Part shown: positions 27,894 to 35,369 of the stretch, piece after piece | Numbering within the stretch: position 1 is the stretch's first letter | How the letters are laid out: the number at the start of each line of letters is the position of its first letter | NCBI GenBank assembly: GCA_020849275.1 | Contig: JADLGO010000009.1 | Span: forward strand, 1-64,000 | From: Chthonomonadales bacterium | GTDB lineage: Bacteria; Armatimonadota; Chthonomonadetes; Chthonomonadales; CAJBBX01 | Direction: 5' to 3' | Length of the DNA stretch: 64,000 bases | Program-made: the position numbers and the translations under genes | Notes under the pieces: generated by a model | What the model saw: the letters and a program-made list of their open reading frames with translations, nothing else | Database searches by the model: none | Told to the model about the DNA's origin: nothing

Positions 27894-29087
27894 ATGACGG
27901 GGTCAACGCACTACGAGACGCTGGGCGTGCCCGAGGGCGCCTCCGTTGCCGAGATCCGGAAGCGCTACCGAGAGCTCGCCCGCCAGTTCCACCCGGACGT
28001 CGCCAGGTCTCCGGGGGCTGCGGCGCGCTTCAAGGAGATCAACGCGGCGCACCAGGTGCTCTCGGATCCGGAGCGCCGCGGCGCCTACGACGCGGAGCTC
28101 CGCCTGGGGCGCGCCCGCGCGGCCGCCCGTCAGGGCCAGGCCCACGGCGTCAACCCGCGAGGCACCGAGGCCGGCGCTCGCGCGGCCTCGAGCGCGGCGC
28201 GCGCCACGACCGCGCCCTCGGGATCCCGACCACGGCGGACGGCGGGCCGCACGACCGCCGAGCAGGCGGCGGCGGTCATCGCGGAGGCGCAGGCCGCCTT
28301 CCGCCAGATGCGCTTTCGCGAGGCGGAGGCGGCCTGCCGAATGGCGCTGCGCATGGATCGGCGCAGCGCGGTGGCCTACGAGATGCTGGGTGATATCCAC
28401 CGTGCCCGTGGGCACATCGACGAGGCGATCGCGATGTACAGCTACGCGCTCCAGCTCGATCGCCACAACCGCGTACTGCAGGTAAAGTTTGACCGCCTGG
28501 TGGGGCAGCCGGCCGGCCGCTCGGGTGAGCGGCCGGCTCGCCCCGGCGGCCGCTCGCACCGCGTGCCCACCGTCTTCGGCATGCCGGCGGCGCGGGCCGC
28601 CGCCACGGTGCTCGGCTGCGGACTGCTCCTGTTCCTCTCGATGGTTGCGAGCATGGCGCCGGGGCCGGCCACGGCAGGCTGGCTGCCGCTCCAGTGGAGC
28701 GCCACGCTCCTCTTCAGCCTGGGGATGGGCGGTCTCGTGGCTGGCCTGCTGCTCTCGGTGAACGGATACGTGGCGCGCGCACGGGACGAACTCGCGTTCA
28801 CACCGGCCGGCAGGGTGCGCCGACCCACGGTCCCGCTGGGAGGCGTGCTGCTGGCTTTCGCGTTGATCTGGTACTATGCGGCCTTCGCGCTCTACGTCTG
28901 CGTGGCTTACACCCACGAGGCCGTCACAGCCTCGCTGTTCCGCGTGTTCGGCGGCACCTTCGCGCTGATGGCGCTCTTTGCGCTGGCGTGCCCGGATAGC
29001 GCGCTGCACCTGCTGCTGATGGGAGGCAACCTGGTGTTTCCGGCGATGGTGGCGGGATGGATGCTCGGGGACGCGTTTCGTGATTGA
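27894..29087 (+). CDS. Membrane J-domain protein with TPR-like segment
   Basis: 397 aa in three parts. Residues 5-72 are a J domain with the HPD triad at His33-Pro34-Asp35 (ARQFHPDVARSP), the DnaK-stimulating motif. Residues about 130-205 hold TPR-like helices (AFRQMRFREAEAACRMALRMD ... AYEMLGDIHRARGHIDEAIAMYSYALQLD). Residues about 230-395 have some five hydrophobic helices. An Arg/Gly/Pro/Ala-rich linker (about 85-125) separates J and TPR. It may recruit DnaK to a membrane site. Co-transcribed with the GspF/PilC gene 15 nt upstream, so a role in pilus or secretion assembly is possible but only inferred. A strong hairpin follows. Confidence 0.78.
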   Translation: MTGSTHYETLGVPEGASVAEIRKRYRELARQFHPDVARSPGAAARFKEINAAHQVLSDPERRGAYDAELRLGRARAAARQGQAHGVNPRGTEAGARAASSAARATTAPSGSRPRRTAGRTTAEQAAAVIAEAQAAFRQMRFREAEAACRMALRMDRRSAVAYEMLGDIHRARGHIDEAIAMYSYALQLDRHNRVLQVKFDRLVGQPAGRSGERPARPGGRSHRVPTVFGMPAARAAATVLGCGLLLFLSMVASMAPGPATAGWLPLQWSATLLFSLGMGGLVAGLLLSVNGYVARARDELAFTPAGRVRRPTVPLGGVLLAFALIWYYAAFALYVCVAYTHEAVTASLFRVFGGTFALMALFALACPDSALHLLLMGGNLVFPAMVAGWMLGDAFRD

Positions 29088-29091
29088 AGGT

Positions 29092-29122
29092 CCGGCCGGC
29101 ACGCGGAGCGCGTGCCGGCCGG
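29092..29122. terminator. Perfect 14-bp hairpin after the J-domain gene
   Basis: Arms CCGGCCGGCACGCG (29092-29105) and CGCGTGCCGGCCGG (29109-29122), loop GAG. It begins 4 nt after the stop at 29087. No T run follows. It could serve both this gene and the convergent cold-shock gene. Confidence 0.6.
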
Positions 29123-29183
29123 CGCGGGTAGATGGATGATTCCAGGATTCGAATGCGGTGCTCGCCAGCCGACCTGCGTGCCT

Positions 29184-29203
29184 CGCGAGCGCTCCGGCTC
29201 GCG
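29184..29203 (-). terminator. Candidate hairpin downstream of the cold-shock gene
   Basis: CGCGAGC (29184-29190) with GCTCGCG (29197-29203), 6-nt loop, 22 nt past the cold-shock stop. No T run; weak evidence. Confidence 0.35.
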
Positions 29204-29225
29204 GCTTGCTCGGCCGCCGACTCGC

Positions 29226-29429
29226 TCAGGCCGTGGAGATGACGTTGGATGCCTGCGGCCCCTTGGCTCCCTGGACGACCTCGAAATCGACGACTTGGCC
29301 CTCGGACAGGGTCTTGTAGCCGTCCATCTGGATCGCGCTGAAATGAACGAAGATGTCCTTGCCTTCCGGGGTCTCGATGAACCCGTACCCCTTGGCATCA
29401 TTGAACCACTTGACCTTCCCCTTCGGCAT
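29226..29429 (-). CDS. Cold-shock domain protein (CspA family)
   Basis: 67 aa single cold-shock domain that binds single-stranded RNA/DNA and acts as an RNA chaperone. RNP1 KGYGFIE and RNP2 DIFVHFSAI are intact, preceded by [14 protein letters not shown] and followed by [26 protein letters not shown] 29429 has AAGGAGGG about 11 nt upstream. It stands alone between hairpins. It has the clearest promoter in the window (TTGACA, 17 bp, TATACT) and a 5' hairpin in its roughly 48-nt leader, consistent with a highly expressed, structurally regulated mRNA. Symbol left blank since the paralogue cannot be told. Confidence 0.97.
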   Translation of the reverse strand: MPKGKVKWFNDAKGYGFIETPEGKDIFVHFSAIQMDGYKTLSEGQVVDFEVVQGAKGPQASNVISTA

Positions 29430-29459
29430 GGCAGGGCGCCCTCCTTACCCAGGTATTAC

Positions 29460-29478
29460 AACTGCCGAGCTGGCAGTT
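29460..29478 (-). repeat. Inverted repeat at the 5' end of the cold-shock mRNA
   Basis: AACTGCC (29460-29466) and GGCAGTT (29472-29478), 5-nt centre. It begins at the predicted transcription start (about 29477), so it would form a 7-bp hairpin at the extreme 5' end of the transcript, or be an operator overlapping the start. Confidence 0.6.
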
Positions 29479-29483
29479 GCGCA

Positions 29484-29512
29484 AGTATAACGCCGGGCAC
29501 GATGGTTGTCAA
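29484..29512 (-). promoter_or_regulatory. Consensus sigma-70 promoter of the cold-shock gene
   Basis: Minus strand: TTGACA (29512-29507), 17-bp spacer, TATACT (29489-29484). Predicted start about 29477. Confidence 0.85.
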
Positions 29513-29515
29513 TAA

Positions 29516-29537
29516 TCGCTATCTTATCGCTACCTTA
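29516..29537 (-). repeat. Tandem 11-bp repeat just upstream of the cold-shock -35
   Basis: TCGCTATCTTA (29516-29526) and TCGCTACCTTA (29527-29537) on the + strand, one mismatch. The 11-bp period is one helical turn and the repeats begin 4 bp from the -35 box. They are unusually AT-rich here. Possible activator or UP-element-like site. Confidence 0.6.
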
Positions 29538-29582
29538 TCCCAGCAGGGCGTCTCTCGCGCGCGATCCCGGTAACCCGCGCAT

Positions 29583-29608
29583 GAACAAAGGGCGCCGCGC
29601 ACCGTCTA
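29583..29608 (+). promoter_or_regulatory. Candidate ECF-type promoter of the sigma factor operon
   Basis: GAAC at 29583-29586, 16-bp spacer, CGTCTA at 29603-29608. This matches the general GAAC...CGTC form of ECF sigma promoters and would allow autoregulation. Leader about 50 nt to GTG 29664. Short motifs, so moderate to low confidence. Confidence 0.4.
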
Positions 29609-29663
29609 CGCGTGTGGGACTCGACCAGATCACTCCGGCGGAGCGCCGGGCCGGGAGCGAAAG

Positions 29664-30299
29664 GTGATCGCAGTGGCCGATGCCGACGCCGCACTGCTCG
29701 CGCGGTGCCGATCGAACGACGCGCAAGCGTTCGATGAGATCGTGGCGCGGTACAAGGACAGGATCTACAACTACATCGGCCGCATGGTGGGGCCCGGGCC
29801 GGACGCCGAGGACCTGGCGCAGGAGACCTTCGTGCGGGCCTATGTGAGTCTGCGGACGTTCCAGAGCCGGGCCAGCCTCAACACGTGGCTCTATCGTATC
29901 GCCACCAACCTCTGCATCGACCACGCACGCCGCGGCCGCGGACGCGCAACGCTCCCGCTGATGCCGGATCGCGATGCCGACCGCGACGAAGGAGCATGTC
30001 GCGAGGTGCGCGACGACCGCTACGGGCCGGAGGCGCTGGCTCTGAACGCCGAGCTCGGCGCGGAGATCGACGCCGCGCTGGCCTCGCTGCCGCGGAAGCT
30101 ACGCAGCGTGGTCGTGCTCTTCGACGTGGAGGGGCTGACTTACGAGGAGATCGCCCGCGTGACGGCGTGCCCGATGGGCACCGTGAAGTCGCGACTGTTC
30201 AATGCGCGTCAGGCATTACGCGCCCGGCTTGCGCCCTACCTGGATGGGGTGCTGACGCCCGCCGCGGACGCTCACAGGAGGCATGGCGGATCGCCATGA
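29664..30299 (+). CDS. ECF-subfamily RNA polymerase sigma factor
   Basis: 211 aa. Region 2: FDEIVARYKDRIYNYIGRMVGPGPDAEDLAQETFVRAYVSLRTFQSRASLNTWLYRIATNLCIDHARR (core binding and -10 recognition). Region 4: LPRKLRSVVVLFDVEGLTYEEIARVTACPMGTVKSRLFNARQALRARL (helix-turn-helix, -35 recognition). A linker of about 45 residues is rich in Asp/Arg. Start GTG 29664 with GGGAG 6 nt upstream. The stop overlaps the next ATG (ATGA), coupling it to an anti-sigma factor. The order sigma / zf-HC2 anti-sigma / RseB-like fits a RpoE-type envelope-stress unit. A short Gly-rich tail (HRRHGGSP) ends it. Confidence 0.94.
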   Translation: MIAVADADAALLARCRSNDAQAFDEIVARYKDRIYNYIGRMVGPGPDAEDLAQETFVRAYVSLRTFQSRASLNTWLYRIATNLCIDHARRGRGRATLPLMPDRDADRDEGACREVRDDRYGPEALALNAELGAEIDAALASLPRKLRSVVVLFDVEGLTYEEIARVTACPMGTVKSRLFNARQALRARLAPYLDGVLTPAADAHRRHGGSP

Positions 30300-30796
30300 G
30301 ATGCTCGGAAGCCGGGCCGCTGCTGTCCGGACACATCGACGATACGCTCACGGCCCGCCAGGCCCTTGAGCTCGGGAAGCACCTTGCGGAGTGCAATGGA
30401 TGTGCGCGGCTCTCGCACGAGTTGCGGCGCACCGTGGCGCTCGCGGCCGCGGCGCCGCGCGCCGCGGCGCCGGATGGCTTCGTTGACGCGGTTCACGCCC
30501 GCATCGCGCGCCGACGCCGCACGCCGACGCCGGTGGTCTGGGCCACGGCCACGTGGGCATGGGTGAGCTGGCGGCGTGGCCCGGTGATGGCCACGGCGCT
30601 GGCGCTCACGCTCGCCGTGGCGCTGCTGAGCACGGGGCAGGGGCCGCCGGACGTGGAGCGCGCGCCGGAACCGCACGCCGTGCAGGCGGCCCGATCGCAG
30701 AGCGTGGCGCTCGCCGCCGCGGATCCGCTTGAAGACATCGCCGCAGCCAACCTGGCGGCCCAGCCGGCCGCCGACCCCGCTCCCGCCGCGTACTGA
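30296..30796 (+). CDS. Anti-sigma factor with zinc-finger (zf-HC2) domain
   Basis: 166 aa. N-terminal anti-sigma zinc motif: Cys3 plus His29-x3-Cys33-x2-Cys36 (LGKHLAECNGCARL), the ZAS fold that holds ECF sigma factors. One membrane helix about residues 100-118 (VMATALALTLAVALLS) follows an Arg-rich stretch (RIARRRRTPTP). The C-terminus, about 48 residues and outside the membrane, is Ala/Pro-rich. It overlaps the sigma gene by 4 bp. Regulated proteolysis or a redox signal at the zinc cysteines could release sigma; neither can be read directly. Confidence 0.88.
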   Translation: MRCSEAGPLLSGHIDDTLTARQALELGKHLAECNGCARLSHELRRTVALAAAAPRAAAPDGFVDAVHARIARRRRTPTPVVWATATWAWVSWRRGPVMATALALTLAVALLSTGQGPPDVERAPEPHAVQAARSQSVALAAADPLEDIAAANLAAQPAADPAPAAY

Positions 30797-30801
30797 TCGC
30801 G

Positions 30802-31830
30802 ATGCGCGCTCCCTCCTGCCTTTCCGCCGCTCTGGCCACGGCCGCGCTCATCCTCGCGGCGTCCGCCGCTCCCGCCACCGCGCAGGCCAACGGCCCGGCC
30901 ATTGGGACCGAGGCTCTCCGTGCGCGCCGAACGTTGGCCCTGTACCTGCGCCAGGGGCTCCGGCAGCGCTACGTGGCCGAGCAGACCACCCGCCTGCTGA
31001 CCGGGCGCGTGCGCGAGTCGCGGCAGATAGTCAAACACGCGGGCCCGGGCCGTGAGCGCATCGAATACGTCAGTCCGCCGCGCATGAAGGGGGAGGTCAT
31101 CCTGATCGCCGGCGGGCACATGCTTCACTACAAGCCGGCGCCGATCGACCGCGTGCTGGAGGGACCGGCGCCGCTCGAGGCGATCCTGACGCGAGCGCGC
31201 GAGTTGCTCGCCGGGGTCCGGACCGGGCGCGTTACGGTGCGTGAGGTCGGCGAGCAGGTGGTGGCCGGCCAGAACGCCCGCATCGTGGAGATCCGCACCG
31301 CTCAGGGGCGCGCCTTCAAGCGCCTGTGGATCGACGGGCAGACCGGAGTGCGGCTGCGTCAGGAGACGGTGAGCCCACGGGGCGACGTGGTTTCGACGAG
31401 CTACTTCACGAGGATCGACTACGACGCGCCGCTGGACCCCGGCGAGTTCGCGCCGGGTTCGCTGCCGAAGGCGCCGCGCGAGGCCCTGCTGCCGGCGCGA
31501 CCGCCGCTCGACTCGGTGGAGGCGGCGCAGCCGCTCGTGGCCTACACGATTCGACAGCCCAGGCCGCCGCCGGGTTTCGCGCTTCGCGGCGTCTGGGTGA
31601 CCGGCTCGCGGCCGCTCCAGACCGTCATTCTACGCTACTCCGACGCGGTCAATAGCTTCACCCTCTTCCAGCGTCCGCGGCCCGTCGGTCCGGGCGCCGG
31701 GCGCGCTCTGCCCGAGCGGCCGCGCGTGCGCGCCGGAGCCGCCCAGTGGGCCTCGGGAGACCGCGTTTTCACGCTGGTCGGCGCCCTTCGCCCGGACCTC
31801 ATGCGCCGAATCGCGGGGTCGCTGCCCTAG
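30802..31830 (+). CDS. Secreted MucB/RseB-like sigma-regulatory or lipoprotein-sensing protein
   Basis: 342 aa. Signal peptide to about residue 28 (ALATAALILAASAAPATAQA). N-terminal LolA/RseB-like beta domain (residues about 40-220): RERIEYVSPPRMKGEVILIAGG, GQNARIVEIRT, FKRLWIDGQTGVRLRQETVSPRGDVVSTSYFTRIDYDAPLDP, which is the usual outer-membrane lipoprotein-sorting/MucB N-terminal pattern. The C-terminal region about 245-340 fits the MucB C-terminal domain (PPPGFALRGVWVTGSRPLQTVILRYSDAVNSFTLFQR). It is 5 nt after the anti-sigma gene. In Proteobacteria RseB shields the anti-sigma factor from proteolysis; the same role is inferred here. Stop overlaps the convergent gene stop by CTAG. Confidence 0.82.
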   Translation: MRAPSCLSAALATAALILAASAAPATAQANGPAIGTEALRARRTLALYLRQGLRQRYVAEQTTRLLTGRVRESRQIVKHAGPGRERIEYVSPPRMKGEVILIAGGHMLHYKPAPIDRVLEGPAPLEAILTRARELLAGVRTGRVTVREVGEQVVAGQNARIVEIRTAQGRAFKRLWIDGQTGVRLRQETVSPRGDVVSTSYFTRIDYDAPLDPGEFAPGSLPKAPREALLPARPPLDSVEAAQPLVAYTIRQPRPPPGFALRGVWVTGSRPLQTVILRYSDAVNSFTLFQRPRPVGPGAGRALPERPRVRAGAAQWASGDRVFTLVGALRPDLMRRIAGSLP

Positions 31831-32876
31831 CTGCCGCCCGCAGCGAACCCAAAGCGCAGCCGCCATCGCGACTGGCCGCGGACGAACAGGCGCGGCTCGC
31901 CGCTGGCCAGCGTGTCCGTCTCGGGCTTCGTCTCGCCCAGCACCTGCGGGTACCACGCGAAGGCGCCCGCGGGCCCCCCATCGATCTCCGGCCGCGCGAG
32001 GATGCGCCGCGGCTCCGACCAGCCAGTCGGCACCGCGAGGTCCGCACAGAAGCTTGCGTAGATTCCCTCCTGCGTCCAGTCGCCGTCCACCGCGCGGTTG
32101 AGCAGCATCACGTAGCGCTCGACCTGCGTGTTCCAGTGCGCAGACGGCCCCCAGAAGGCGTCGGCGTCGGCCCGGTGCCAGTCGACCGCGGCCGGGAAGA
32201 TCGGCGTCACCTTGCCGCCCAGACCGGGCTCGTTCCAGCGCCCGTCGCGCCACTTCCAGACCCGTCCGGTGGGCACATCACGGTCCGGGACCGCCATCCG
32301 GGCGATGGCCACGCCTTGCTGATCGGCCGGGGCGTAGGTGCTCGTCAGGAAGTAGAGGTAGTCTGCCGCGCGGTCAGGGATCACGCAGAAGTCGCCGATG
32401 CCGCCGGCGAAGTAGTAGTTGGCCGTGTCGCAGCGATCCGTGTTCGGCGGAGCGGCGAGCACGAAACCGAGGTCGTGCCAGGTGGCGCCGAGGTCGTCGG
32501 AGCGGACCGCGCCGATGCGCGGCGCCGTCAGGTGGCGGTCGGCGCGCCCCGGGCACACGCCGAGCGGCTCGTTGTGATACCAACCGTAGAGTCGGCCGTC
32601 TGCAGCGCGCCACGTGCTCTCGATCCAGCGGGCGCCGCTCACCTCGTTGTCGAACTCGACGCGCCGGTAGAGCGCCTCCATCCGGTCGGGGGCGTCCCCC
32701 GCCAGGAGCCAGGGGTGCCCGGCCGAGTTGATCAGGTAGAGCGCCTCGCCGTCCCAGTGAGCCGGCGAGTTGCAGTCGACGTCGCCGGGCTCGTCCGGCG
32801 CGGGGCTGGCGGCGCCGCGCATTCGCACGGGCGGCGCGGGCACGACTGTGACGGTTGGCACAGGTTCCGCTGGCAT
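31827..32876 (-). CDS. Predicted beta-propeller protein (DUF4185/GH43-like), unknown function
   Basis: 349 aa. Repeating strand patterns with Trp/Asp turns: CNSPAHWDGEALYLINSAGHPWLL, YGWYHNEPLGVC, IGAVRSDDLGATWHDLGFVL, FAGGIGDFCVIPDRAADYLYFLTSTY, WNTQVERYVMLLNRAVDGDWTQEGIYASFCADL. The 'SxDxGxTW' Asp-box in AVRSDDLGATWHDLG is a sialidase/propeller hallmark. No signal peptide is evident with ATG 32876, but the N-terminal 30 residues are Pro/Val-rich and the true start might lie elsewhere. It follows DUF3500 by 54 nt on the same strand, so it is probably co-transcribed. A carbohydrate-active role is inference. Confidence 0.6.
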   Translation of the reverse strand: MPAEPVPTVTVVPAPPVRMRGAASPAPDEPGDVDCNSPAHWDGEALYLINSAGHPWLLAGDAPDRMEALYRRVEFDNEVSGARWIESTWRAADGRLYGWYHNEPLGVCPGRADRHLTAPRIGAVRSDDLGATWHDLGFVLAAPPNTDRCDTANYYFAGGIGDFCVIPDRAADYLYFLTSTYAPADQQGVAIARMAVPDRDVPTGRVWKWRDGRWNEPGLGGKVTPIFPAAVDWHRADADAFWGPSAHWNTQVERYVMLLNRAVDGDWTQEGIYASFCADLAVPTGWSEPRRILARPEIDGGPAGAFAWYPQVLGETKPETDTLASGEPRLFVRGQSRWRLRFGFAAGGS

Positions 32877-32930
32877 CGGCGGCGACCCCCTTCGCGAGGC
32901 AACGGGTGCGCTCGACCCGTTCCCCGCGGC

Positions 32931-33950
32931 TCACTTCGCGGCGCCGGCTCCATGTCCTTCCCGGTAGTGTTCGATTAGCACGTCCTCTCCCCAGTCGCCC
33001 CGGAAATCGCGCCACACCGTGTGCACGTGGTTGGCGCGGTTCTGGGTGTTGTCGTACTCCACGAGGAACGTGGGGCCCTGGATGCGGTAGTAGTGCCCCT
33101 CGCCCTTGCGCTCGCCGCCCATCCACGCGAAGACCAGGTGGTTGAGCCCCGCCGCTCGGATGGCCTTCAGTCGCGCGCGGGCCGTCGCATCACGTTGCGC
33201 GGCGGCGTGCTCGCCGATCAGCGAGAGCAGCAGGCCGCGCTGGTCGGCCCGCATGGAGGTATAGGGGAGACCGGAGTCGCTCTGGATGGCGGCCTTGCGC
33301 TGCATCCCGGTGACGATGTCGGCCGGCGCGGGGCCGTCGAGCAGGGCGCGCCTGCGCTGCGCGTCGTCGAGGGAGGCGAGGAGCGCGCGCGCCATGTCCT
33401 CGAGCGGGGCGAGGGCCCTCAGGCCGCGCGTCGGGCCGGAGGGCACCTCCGCCGGGTTGGCGCCCAGGAACTGGGGCGTCGACGCCGCGATGCGCCCATC
33501 GACGACCGTGAAGCTGAGCGATACATGGTGGCCCTCGTAGCGCCACGCCCACGGCGCGGCGACCGACGGCGCGCCGAAGAGGGCGATGTAGTAGCGCTCG
33601 GGGTCCCGCTGTGCGTTGCCCTCCATGTCGCGTAGCACGGCCTCCAACGACCGGATGGCGTCCACCGTGCGCAGGCCGCGCGGGCTCAGTGCTGTCCGCA
33701 GGAGCGAGCGCAGCCGCTCGATCTGCGCCGCCGTCATCTCCGAGCGCGGGAGGCCGGGCCGCGGGCCGGGCAGATAGCTCCACGTGAGCCGCTCGGGCGC
33801 GTCGAAGGCCATCAGAGCCCGGCCGCGCTGCTCGGCCGCGAGGCCCCCGAGGAAGGCCTGGGCGGCCGCGACCACGGGGTCCGGCGCGGCGTCGCGCGTG
33901 GTCCTGGCAGCGACCATCAGCGCGAGCACGGCGGCGAGGGTGTAGGGCAT
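32931..33950 (-). CDS. DUF3500 family protein
   Basis: 339 aa. Signal-like N-terminus (PYTLAAVLALMVAART). Family-conserved stretches: LMAFDAPERLTWSYLPGPRPGLPRSEMTAAQ, ERYYIALFGAPSVAAPWAWRYEGHHVSLSFTVVDGRIAASTPQFLGANPAEVPSGPTRGLRAL, HYYRIQGPTFLVEYDNTQNRANHVHTVWRDFRGDWGEDVLIEHY. The conserved His/Asp/Tyr residues suggest a metal site, but no reaction has been assigned to the family as far as I know. Leader gene of a pair with the propeller-like protein. Family recognition is confident; function is not. Confidence 0.88.
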   Translation of the reverse strand: MPYTLAAVLALMVAARTTRDAAPDPVVAAAQAFLGGLAAEQRGRALMAFDAPERLTWSYLPGPRPGLPRSEMTAAQIERLRSLLRTALSPRGLRTVDAIRSLEAVLRDMEGNAQRDPERYYIALFGAPSVAAPWAWRYEGHHVSLSFTVVDGRIAASTPQFLGANPAEVPSGPTRGLRALAPLEDMARALLASLDDAQRRRALLDGPAPADIVTGMQRKAAIQSDSGLPYTSMRADQRGLLLSLIGEHAAAQRDATARARLKAIRAAGLNHLVFAWMGGERKGEGHYYRIQGPTFLVEYDNTQNRANHVHTVWRDFRGDWGEDVLIEHYREGHGAGAAK

Positions 33951-34072
33951 CGTGTGCCTCCGGTGCGGAATGCGGTCGGCGCTGGGGGCCGGCGTCTAGC
34001 TCATCTGTACGGCCATCGCGTTGCGCCCTCTCCCGAGCATCGTTCGCACGTCAGCCAACTAGCTTGCTTATC

Positions 34073-34088
34073 GCGGCCCGCGGGCCGC
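34073..34088. repeat. 16-bp perfect palindrome between the Gfo/Idh and DUF3500 genes
   Basis: GCGGCCCGCGGGCCGC, in a 214-bp intergenic stretch (33951-34164) that also has a GGGCGC/GCCC-rich inverted pattern near 34110. Downstream of the Gfo/Idh gene and upstream of DUF3500 (both minus strand), so it may be a terminator or an operator. No T run. Nothing else recognisable in this gap. Confidence 0.45.
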
Positions 34089-34164
34089 TGCAAGCTTGCC
34101 GTGGTGGGCGCGCCCGGGCGCCCGCGACGCTCGGGCTACGTCGGCGGCGGCCGGCGTCGACGCG

Positions 34165-35214
34165 CTACAGCCGGATCTCGTATCCCTCTGCCGCGCTCCG
34201 GTACAGCCCGTCCAGCACGGCGATCACGTCGAGCGACTGCTCTGCCGGCACCGGCGACGGCTTGCCGTTCGCGACGGCGTCCGCGAAGGCGATGCACTCC
34301 CTGGCATGGGGCTCGCCGCCCTCGGCGTTCACGAGTTGCGTGTTCGTGTGCTGGCGCGTCGGGTTGTTCGTGTGGAGGATCTCGTTCGAGGGCCAGTGCG
34401 ATCCGCCCCCCGTCCCGTACAGCCACATCTGCATGTCCTCGCCGGTTGTCTTGTGGTTGAGGAGCCACGACACCTCGAGCACGAGCGTCGCGCCGGTCTC
34501 GAACCGGACGAATGCAGCGGCGAACTCCTCCACATCCCAGTTGGCGGGGATCGCGCCGCCCCAGTTGCTGAACGCGCCGGGCAGACGGCGCAGCTTGTCC
34601 TGCGTGACGCCGCAGACGGAGACCGGCCTGGGGTTGCCCATCATCCAGAGGGTCAGGTCGAGGATGTGCACGCCGATATCGATGCACGGTCCGCCGCCGC
34701 TGTGGCGCTTCTCGATGAAGCCGGCGCCGGTGGGCGCGCCGGAGCGGCGGAGCATCCAGGAGCGCGCGTGGTAGATCTCGCCGAGCGCGCCGGCCGCGAT
34801 CTCGGCCTTGAGCGCCTTCGAGGTGCCCTGGAAGCGAAAGTGCTGGGCGGTCATGAGGAGCTTGCCGCTGCGGTCGCGCGCGGCGATCATCTGGCGAATG
34901 TCGCCCGGGGTGGGCGCGAGCGGCTTCTCGCAGATGACGTGCTTGCCAGCGTCGAGCGCGGCCACCGTGAGCGGCGTGTGGTACATGTTCGGCGTGCAGA
35001 CGTCCACGATGTCGATGTCGCGGTCCGCGATCAGGTCCTCGGGCCTGTCGTAGAGGCGCGCGATCCCCTCCTCATGTCCCCGTAACTCCAGGGCGGCCGG
35101 GTTGACGTCGGCAAAGGCGGCCATCTCGGCGTGCGGGCTCTCCTTCCAGCCTGGGAAGTGCGTTCGGGCGATGCCGCCGACGCCGATCACGCCGACCTTG
35201 AGGGTCCTCGACAT
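34165..35214 (-). CDS. Gfo/Idh/MocA family oxidoreductase
   Basis: 349 aa. NAD(P)-binding KVGVIGVGGIARTHFPGWKE (GxGxxA), DVCTPNMYHTPLTVAALDAGKHVICEKPLA with the family Lys in EKP, AQHFRFQG, and the His/Asp site in GGGPCIDIGVHILDLTLWMMG (DIGVHxLD). All active-site features are intact, so a working sugar or cyclitol dehydrogenase is likely. Divergent from a DegT aminotransferase with 155 bp between. Start ATG 35214 with GAGAGGAC about 10 nt upstream. The substrate cannot be told. Confidence 0.9.
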   Translation of the reverse strand: MSRTLKVGVIGVGGIARTHFPGWKESPHAEMAAFADVNPAALELRGHEEGIARLYDRPEDLIADRDIDIVDVCTPNMYHTPLTVAALDAGKHVICEKPLAPTPGDIRQMIAARDRSGKLLMTAQHFRFQGTSKALKAEIAAGALGEIYHARSWMLRRSGAPTGAGFIEKRHSGGGPCIDIGVHILDLTLWMMGNPRPVSVCGVTQDKLRRLPGAFSNWGGAIPANWDVEEFAAAFVRFETGATLVLEVSWLLNHKTTGEDMQMWLYGTGGGSHWPSNEILHTNNPTRQHTNTQLVNAEGGEPHARECIAFADAVANGKPSPVPAEQSLDVIAVLDGLYRSAAEGYEIRL

Positions 35215-35369
35215 GGTGATGGTGTCCTCTCTGGGTGGGGGTTCTGGGCCGTCCGGCCCCCGGTAGGTTCGATGTCGCCGTCCGCATCCCTCCAGCCGAT
35301 CGCGCGATGCACCGAGGAACCGCGCCGGCGCGGGCCGAAGGAAGACGCAGCACGCGAAGGAGGTGCCGG

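Noticed and set aside
28512-28537. 11-bp perfect hairpin inside the J-domain gene
   Set aside because: Arises in the GC-rich Arg/Gly/Pro linker coding region; no sign of regulation or frame change.
29141-29160. TTCGAAT stretch resembling a tRNA T-loop downstream of the cold-shock gene
   Set aside because: Flanking five bases do not pair as a T stem in either strand and no acceptor, D or anticodon arms can be drawn around it.
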